The position numbers were made by a program, and so were the translations under genes. A DNA stretch of 64,000 nt from Mycobacterium simiae. Lineage in GTDB: Bacteria; Actinomycetota; Actinomycetes; Mycobacteriales; Mycobacteriaceae. The stretch covers positions 1-64,000 of the forward strand of contig NZ_VTZN01000003.1 in the NCBI RefSeq assembly GCF_008370645.1, in the 5' to 3' direction. The notes beneath the pieces are model-generated. The model did not search any database and was not told the DNA's origin. It was given only the letters and a program-made list of their open reading frames with translations. Below, piece by piece: positions 59,147-64,000 of this stretch (its first letter is position 1; each line of letters starts with the position of its first letter).

Positions 59147-60784
59147 TCAGGCCAGCTCGATGAGATCCCGGTATTCGTCGGACCAATAGTCCTCGGCGCC
59201 GTCGGGCAACAGCACGACGCGTTGCGGGTCGAGTGCCTCGGCCGCACCGGGGTCGTGCGTCACCAGCACCACCGCGCCCTGATAGCTGCGCAACGCGTCC
59301 AGAACCTGTTCCCGCGAGGCGGGATCCAGATTGTTGGTCGGTTCGTCGAGCAGCAACACATTCGCGGTGGAGGCTACCAGCCCGGCCAGCGCGAGCCGGG
59401 TCTTCTCGCCACCGGACAGCGTGCCGGCGAATTGGTCAAGCTGCGCGCCGCTGAACATGAAGGCGCCCAACAGGCCGCGCAACTCTTGATCGCCGGATTC
59501 GGGTGCAGCATGGCGGATGTTCTGCCATACCGTTGCGTCGTTGTCCAGGGTGTCATGCTCCTGCGCGAAATAGCCGATCCGCAAACCGTGTCCGGGTTCC
59601 AGTGCTCCGGTATCAGGTCGCTCGACACCGGCCAGCAGCCGAAGCAGAGTCGTCTTTCCGGCGCCATTGAGCCCCAGGATCACCACGCGTGAGCCTCGGT
59701 CGATCGCCAGGTCGACACCGGTGAACACCTCGAGTGAGCCGTAGCTCTTGCTCAGCCCCTTGGCCACCAGCGGTGTGCGTCCGCAGGCCGACGGGATGGG
59801 AAATTTGATCCGGGCTACCTTGTCGGCCGCCCGCTCTTCATCGAGCGCGGCCATCATTCGGTCGGCGCGGCGCAACATATTCTGGGCTGCAACGGCTTTG
59901 GTGGCCTTAGCACCCAACTTTGCAGCCTGAGAACGCAATGCAGCGGCCTTACGCTCGGCGTTGGCGCGTTCCCGGCGGCGCCGCTGCTCGTCGGTCGCCC
60001 GGGCGTCGAGGTACTTCTGCCAGCCCATGTTGTAAACGTCGACCTCGCCGCGCACGGCGTCCAAGAACCACACCCGGTTAACCACATCGGCCAGCAGCTC
60101 GACGTTGTGGCTGATGATCACCAACCCGCCGGTGTGCGAGCGCAGGAAATCTCTGAGCCAGCCAACCGAATCCGCGTCGAGGTGGTTGGTGGGTTCGTCG
60201 AGCAGCAGCGTGGTCCCTGAGCCGGAAGCACCGGCTCCTCCTTCCGACGCGGCGAACAGGATGCGCGCCAACTCCACTCGGCGGCGCTGACCCCCGGACA
60301 GAGTACGCAACTGCTGCGTCAACACCCGCTCGGGAAGACCGAGACTCACGCAGATGCGGCTGGCTTCGCTTTCGGCGCCGTAGCCGCCCAATGCGACGAA
60401 GCGCTCCTCCAGTTGCCCGTAACGGCGGATGGCACGATCGCGCGCGTCGTCGTCGGCGACCTCGGCCATCAACGCCTGCTGCTTTTCCAGATCGGTGAGC
60501 AACACGTCCAGACCACGAGCTGAAAGCACCCGATCCCGCGCCAATACGTCAAGATCGCCCTCTTTGGGATCCTGTGGTAGATAGCCGATTTCGCCGGCAC
60601 GTCGGACCAATCCCGCGTAGGGCTCGCTTTCCCCCGCCAGGATGCGCAACGTCGTCGTCTTACCCGCACCGTTGCGTCCAACGAGCCCGATCCGGTCGCC
60701 GGGCTGCACGCGCAGGTCGGGACCCTCCGGCGAGAGCAAAATACGCGCTCCAGCGCGGACCTCGAGGTCCGTTGCTGTGATCAC
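59147..60784 (-). CDS. ABC-F ATPase (Rv1473-like)
   Basis: 545 residues from a GTG at 60784 (VITATDLEVRAGARILL), close to H37Rv Rv1473 (542 aa). Two ABC domains without membrane segments: first Walker A GLVGRNGAGKTTTL, signature LSGGQRRRVELARIL, Walker B TTLLLDEPTNHLDAD. A charged linker follows (EQRRRRERANAERKAAALRS). The second Walker A is ILGLNGAGKTTLLRLL, signature LSGGEKTRLALAGL, Walker B VLLLDEPTNNLDPASRE. ABC-F proteins bind the ribosome and relieve stalling or antibiotic inhibition; Rv1473 has been linked to macrolide tolerance. The start of echA12's stop lies 28 bases upstream. Confidence 0.95.
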   Translation of the reverse strand: MITATDLEVRAGARILLSPEGPDLRVQPGDRIGLVGRNGAGKTTTLRILAGESEPYAGLVRRAGEIGYLPQDPKEGDLDVLARDRVLSARGLDVLLTDLEKQQALMAEVADDDARDRAIRRYGQLEERFVALGGYGAESEASRICVSLGLPERVLTQQLRTLSGGQRRRVELARILFAASEGGAGASGSGTTLLLDEPTNHLDADSVGWLRDFLRSHTGGLVIISHNVELLADVVNRVWFLDAVRGEVDVYNMGWQKYLDARATDEQRRRRERANAERKAAALRSQAAKLGAKATKAVAAQNMLRRADRMMAALDEERAADKVARIKFPIPSACGRTPLVAKGLSKSYGSLEVFTGVDLAIDRGSRVVILGLNGAGKTTLLRLLAGVERPDTGALEPGHGLRIGYFAQEHDTLDNDATVWQNIRHAAPESGDQELRGLLGAFMFSGAQLDQFAGTLSGGEKTRLALAGLVASTANVLLLDEPTNNLDPASREQVLDALRSYQGAVVLVTHDPGAAEALDPQRVVLLPDGAEDYWSDEYRDLIELA

Positions 60785-60812
60785 AATCGCATCCTGGTTC
60801 TCTTGCCTTGTC

Positions 60813-61697
60813 TTACTTGTCGTCGGTGAACACCGGCGGCCGCTTCTCTGCGCGCGCGGCAACTGCTTCTTCGAAGTTGGCGGTCAGTAGCCGGACGAAC
60901 AACTGTCCCAGGCCCTCGGCCTGCATGTGCCCCTCCAGGCTAGCGGCGTCGAGTCCACTCCATAGTGTGCGTTTGGTCAACTCAATTCCTGGCCGTGAGA
61001 ACGCTGCCATCCGGCCCGCGATCGCATAACAGGTGTCCAGTAGCTGATTGTCGGGCACCCGGCAGGACACCAGCCCAATCCGCTCGGCCTCCTCGGCGCT
61101 GACGTCGCGACCGGTGAGCATGATCTCGAACGCCCGCGAGGATCCGATGGCCCGCGGCAACAGATAGCTCAGCCCGAGTTCGCTGGCGGTCAGTCCGTTG
61201 TTGATGCCGGCGGCCCGGAAGTAGGCGCTGGTCGAGGCCACCCTGATGTCAGCGGCCAGGGCCAGGCACAACCCGCCACCGATGGCCGGACCGTTGACCG
61301 CAGCAATCACCGGTTGGTGTAACCGTCGCAGTGTCATGATGACGTCGTCGAGCAGTTCGATGGACCGCAGCGCATATGTTGGCCGGGTCACGCCCTCGAC
61401 ATGCGGAATCGTCCCGGCCGACTTCTGATCGGCACCTGAGGAGAACCCCCGGCCGGCTCCGGTGAGCACGACTACTCGCACAGAATTGTCGTAAGTAACC
61501 TTTTCCAGGGCTTCTTTGAGCGGCACCATGACGTCGAAAGCCATGGAGTTCATCCGCTCGGGCCGATTGAGGGTGATCAGCGCTATTTCTGGGCGCGGGT
61601 GTTCCAGCAGGACGAAGCTCACCCGGGAACGGTATCGCGAATGCAACTTCGTTTCGCTGGCAGCGCTGCGTTCCGATGTCAGGGGCCCGCGCGACAA
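60813..61697 (-). CDS. echA12: Enoyl-CoA hydratase/isomerase EchA12
   Basis: 294 residues from the farthest start; a GTG at 61622 (VSFVLLEHPRPEIALITLN) would give 269 and is where family similarity begins. H37Rv EchA12 is 285 aa, so the start is unsettled. Crotonase motifs: LTGAGRGFSSGADQKSAG (oxyanion hole 1) and AAVNGPAIGGGLCLALAADI (oxyanion hole 2), then ELGLSYLLPRAIGSSRAFEI. The position of the usual second glutamate is occupied by E in ASELGL. Probably a beta-oxidation or related CoA-ester enzyme. It lies eight bases past the trxB stop on the same strand. Confidence 0.93.
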   Translation of the reverse strand: MSRGPLTSERSAASETKLHSRYRSRVSFVLLEHPRPEIALITLNRPERMNSMAFDVMVPLKEALEKVTYDNSVRVVVLTGAGRGFSSGADQKSAGTIPHVEGVTRPTYALRSIELLDDVIMTLRRLHQPVIAAVNGPAIGGGLCLALAADIRVASTSAYFRAAGINNGLTASELGLSYLLPRAIGSSRAFEIMLTGRDVSAEEAERIGLVSCRVPDNQLLDTCYAIAGRMAAFSRPGIELTKRTLWSGLDAASLEGHMQAEGLGQLFVRLLTANFEEAVAARAEKRPPVFTDDK

Positions 61698-61704
61698 CCT
61701 ACGT

Positions 61705-62034
61705 CTACGTGACTTCGTAGGACTTGAGCTGTTGCACCAGGTCTTCGAGAGCTGCCGGCGGCAGTGCGCCAGGCTGGTTGAACAACAGTTTGCCCTTCTT
61801 GAAGGCCATCAATGTGGGGATGGACCGGATCTGAGCGGCCGCTGCCAGTTCTTGCTCGGCTTCAGTATCGACTTTGGCGTAAACAACGTCGGGGTGCTTC
61901 TCAGACGACGCCTGGAAAGTCGGCGCGAACCCTCGACATGGTCCGCACCAAGATGCCCAGAAGTCGACAAGCACCATATCGTTGTCGGTAACGGTCTGGT
62001 TGAACTGCGCCGCAGTGAGGTCTTTGGTTGCCAT
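61705..62034 (-). CDS. trxB1: Thioredoxin (TrxB1/Rv1471-like)
   Basis: 109 residues from ATG 62034 (MATKDLTAAQFNQTV); the frame is open further upstream but would run into trxA. The active site is canonical: VDFWASWCGPCRGFAPTFQA. The cis-proline loop is RSIPTLMAFKKGKLLF. It should be the functional disulphide reductase partner of thioredoxin reductase in this pair. It is part of a ctpD-trxA-trxB1-echA12 order identical to H37Rv. Confidence 0.95.
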   Translation of the reverse strand: MATKDLTAAQFNQTVTDNDMVLVDFWASWCGPCRGFAPTFQASSEKHPDVVYAKVDTEAEQELAAAAQIRSIPTLMAFKKGKLLFNQPGALPPAALEDLVQQLKSYEVT

Positions 62035-62077
62035 GCCTGCCGTAACGCCGCGGACACGTGACTTTGTTCCACCGGAG

Positions 62078-62434
62078 CTAGAGCAGGCCGCGCTGCGGCA
62101 CTCCCGAGTCGACCCGGTAGGCCTTGAGTTGGCGCACCAAATCGTCCATGACCGCCAGATTAGCAACACCGGCTTGCTTGAATACCAGCTTGCCTTTTCG
62201 AAACGCCATCAATGTCGGCAATAGCGTGACCCGGGCGATCGAGGCCAACTCTGGCTCGGTTTCGAAATTCACCTTGCCGTGCACGATGTCGGTATGCTTG
62301 TCCGACGAGCTCTCGTACGTCGGTGTGAACACGCCACAGGGTGCGCACAAAGGTGCCCAGAAGTAGACGAGGACATTGTCATTTCCGGACACAGTCCATG
62401 TGAAGTCCTCGCCAGTGAGATCTCGAGTCGCCAC
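62078..62434 (-). CDS. trxA: Atypical thioredoxin (TrxA/Rv1470-like)
   Basis: 118 residues from a GTG at 62434 (VATRDLTGEDFTWTV). The fold is thioredoxin (VLVYFWAPLCAPCGVFTPTY, LLPTLMAFRKGKLVFKQAGV), but the usual W-C-G-P-C is L-C-A-P-C: the tryptophan before the first cysteine is Leu, and Gly-Pro is Ala-Pro. TrxA of M. tuberculosis is also regarded as non-standard and not a good substrate of the reductase. It may serve a dedicated role with the metal ATPase CtpD, whose gene lies 79 bases upstream. Confidence 0.92.
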   Translation of the reverse strand: MATRDLTGEDFTWTVSGNDNVLVYFWAPLCAPCGVFTPTYESSSDKHTDIVHGKVNFETEPELASIARVTLLPTLMAFRKGKLVFKQAGVANLAVMDDLVRQLKAYRVDSGVPQRGLL

Positions 62435-62513
62435 GTGCCCCCTTAGCTGCGTAGATCCGGGCGACATCGAGCGTACGTCTGCAGCGGCCGAATTGCTGGC
62501 AGATTGCCATCTT

Positions 62514-64000
62514 TCAGCGCACTGCCGCCGCTGCAGCACGCCAGGATCGGTTGCTCAGTAGGCGCATGCCGTTCAGGGCAACCAGCACGGTGGATCCTTC
62601 ATGACCAGCCACACCCAGCGGTAATGGCAAGTGCCCGAACAGATCCCACAACACCAGCACGCTGATGAAGGTGCCGGCAATAACCAGGTTAACCGTCACG
62701 ACGTGGCGGGCCTGCCGCGCTAAGCCAATAATCGTTGGGATCACATGCAGTTCGTCGCGCACCGTGACGCCGTCGGCGGTCTGCAAGGTCAGGTCGGCGC
62801 CGGCTCCCATCGCGATGGACGTGCGGGCCGCGGCCATCGCGGGAGCGTCGTTGACACCGTCGCCGACGACGAGCACCCGGTGACCGCTGGCTTCCAGGTC
62901 GCGGACCGCTTCCACTTTCTGCTCGGGCAGCAGGGTGGCGCGTACCTCGGTGATCCCGGCGTGCCGGGCTACCCGCCTGGCCGCGGATCCATTGTCGCCG
63001 GTGAGCAACACCGGCGGTGCGGACGTCAGTGCGGCCAGGGATGCAACGGACTCAGCGGCATCGCGGCGGACGTGGTCGGTCAGTCCGAGCACACCGACCG
63101 CGACGCCATTGACCATGACGATGGCTGCGGTGGCGCCGGCCCTCAGGATCGGCGCAAGTTCAGGCAGCGGTACACCCTGGTAGCTGTGCGGGCTGCGCAC
63201 CTCGACGACATCGCGACCCACGGTGGCGCGAACGCCGCGGCCGGGCAAGGCACGGAAGTCTTCGGCCTGCGGGATGCCGATGCCGCGCCGCCGAACTTCT
63301 GCGACAATCGCCCGGCCGAGCGGGTGCTCGCTGAATTGCTCTGCTGCGCTGGCCATTTGGAGCAGCTTCAGAACGCTGACTCCATCTGGATTTAGCGGCT
63401 GAACAGTGGTCAATTGCGGTGTGCCACATGTCAAGGTGCCAGTCTTGTCTAGGGCGACGATGGTGGTGTCGGCCAAATGCTCAACCACGACAGCAGATTT
63501 GACCAGCACTCCGTGCCGGCCGGCATTCGCGATCGCTGACAGCAACGGCGGCATCGTCGCCAGTACCACTGCGCACGGGGAGGCCACGATCATGAATGTC
63601 ATGGCGCGCAACAAGGTCGGCTGCAGTCCGGCGCCCAACGTCAGCGGAATGACGATGAGCGCGAGGGTAGCCACCACCACGCCAACGGAGTACCGCTGCT
63701 CGATCTTTTCAATGAACAGCTGAGTCTTGGCCTTGGTGGCCGACGCCTCGGCCACCAGCTCGACGATACGGGCCACGACTGTCTGTGACGGATCGCGGGT
63801 GACCAGCAGCTGCAATACCCCCGACCCATTAACCGTACCGGCGAACACCTCGTCGCCGCGGTGCTTGGCTACCGGAATGGACTCACCGGTAATGGAGCAT
63901 TGGTCGACCTCGGAGGCTCCGGACAAGATGGCGCCGTCGGCAGGTATCCGCTCCCCCGGCCGAACCACTAGCCGGTCCCCAATGGCTAGCTCGCCCGCTG
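62514..64000 (-). CDS. ctpD: Metal-transporting P1B-type ATPase CtpD (N-terminus beyond window)
   Basis: The frame continues to the right edge, so about 495 C-terminal residues of an expected ~660 are seen. Actuator motif TGES in QCSITGESIPVAKH, membrane metal motif S-P-C in IVASPCAVVLATMP, phosphorylation motif DKTGTLTCGTP, nucleotide-binding ERP-like SEHPLGRAIVAE (HP locus), hinge VVGDGVNDAPAMAAA. The S-P-C motif and lack of a cytosolic Cys-rich domain in the visible part place it in the P1B-4 (Co/Ni/Fe) group. In M. tuberculosis CtpD is coupled to thioredoxins and redox stress, as the gene order here repeats. Confidence 0.95.
   Translation of the reverse strand, partial: AGELAIGDRLVVRPGERIPADGAILSGASEVDQCSITGESIPVAKHRGDEVFAGTVNGSGVLQLLVTRDPSQTVVARIVELVAEASATKAKTQLFIEKIEQRYSVGVVVATLALIVIPLTLGAGLQPTLLRAMTFMIVASPCAVVLATMPPLLSAIANAGRHGVLVKSAVVVEHLADTTIVALDKTGTLTCGTPQLTTVQPLNPDGVSVLKLLQMASAAEQFSEHPLGRAIVAEVRRRGIGIPQAEDFRALPGRGVRATVGRDVVEVRSPHSYQGVPLPELAPILRAGATAAIVMVNGVAVGVLGLTDHVRRDAAESVASLAALTSAPPVLLTGDNGSAARRVARHAGITEVRATLLPEQKVEAVRDLEASGHRVLVVGDGVNDAPAMAAARTSIAMGAGADLTLQTADGVTVRDELHVIPTIIGLARQARHVVTVNLVIAGTFISVLVLWDLFGHLPLPLGVAGHEGSTVLVALNGMRLLSNRSWRAAAAAVR

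Overview
The window is chromosomal DNA of a slow-growing, non-tuberculous Mycobacterium. Gene content and order from about 27.3 kb to the right edge follow, in reverse, the Mycobacterium tuberculosis H37Rv block from ctpD (Rv1469) to Rv1498A/Rv1498c: ctpD, trxA, trxB1, echA12, an ABC-F gene, acn, ripA/ripB, moxR1, fabG1-inhA-hemZ, Rv1486c-Rv1488, mutAB, meaB, lipL and dodecin. The encoded proteins are clearly homologous but carry many substitutions compared with M. tuberculosis (InhA, FabG1 and MmpL12 compared from memory), so this is not the tuberculosis complex. A lipooligosaccharide (LOS) producer of the M. kansasii / M. marinum / M. gastri / M. szulgai type is most likely; the species cannot be fixed from the window alone.

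Region 1 (1-28.1 kb) is a LOS-type glycolipid locus. It holds the C-terminal end of a Pks5-like polyketide synthase, a family-1 glycosyltransferase, the MmpL12 transporter, the fatty-acyl-AMP ligase FadD25 and a Sap/Gap-type membrane protein. These are followed by glycosyltransferases, two tandem RgpF-like proteins, several methyltransferases and a tightly coupled seven-gene run (20.47-26.55 kb): nucleotide-sugar epimerase/dehydratase, ATP-grasp ligase, HAD-like protein, Zn-finger methyltransferase, WecE aminotransferase and two more methyltransferases. That set fits synthesis of a methylated, N-acylated 4-amino-4,6-dideoxy sugar. A broken CDP-glucose 4,6-dehydratase follows it. Several genes between 14 and 17.5 kb are visibly poorer in G+C than the rest.

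Region 2 (27.3-36.4 kb) is core metabolism: dodecin, a methyltransferase, the LipL esterase, and the methylmalonyl-CoA mutase pair MutA/MutB with the chaperone GTPase MeaB. The mazEF4 pair that separates mutB from meaB in H37Rv is absent.

Region 3 (36.7-42.6 kb) is an accessory insertion where H37Rv has Rv1490/Rv1489. It contains a PE_PGRS gene with an eroded tail and a complete arsenic module (ArsR, CadI/ArsI-like lyase, second ArsR, Acr3 efflux pump, separate ArsC reductase). A decayed sensor kinase and a DoxX-like gene follow.

Region 4 (42.6-64 kb) is the conserved block: stomatin/NfeD pair, ferrochelatase, InhA/FabG1, an Rv1482c-like nuclease-fold protein, the MoxR1-DUF58-VWA operon, the RipA/RipB peptidoglycan hydrolases, aconitase with its TetR regulator, an ABC-F protein, EchA12, two thioredoxins and the metal ATPase CtpD, which runs off the right edge. 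I saw no tRNA, rRNA, CRISPR array or intact insertion sequence.
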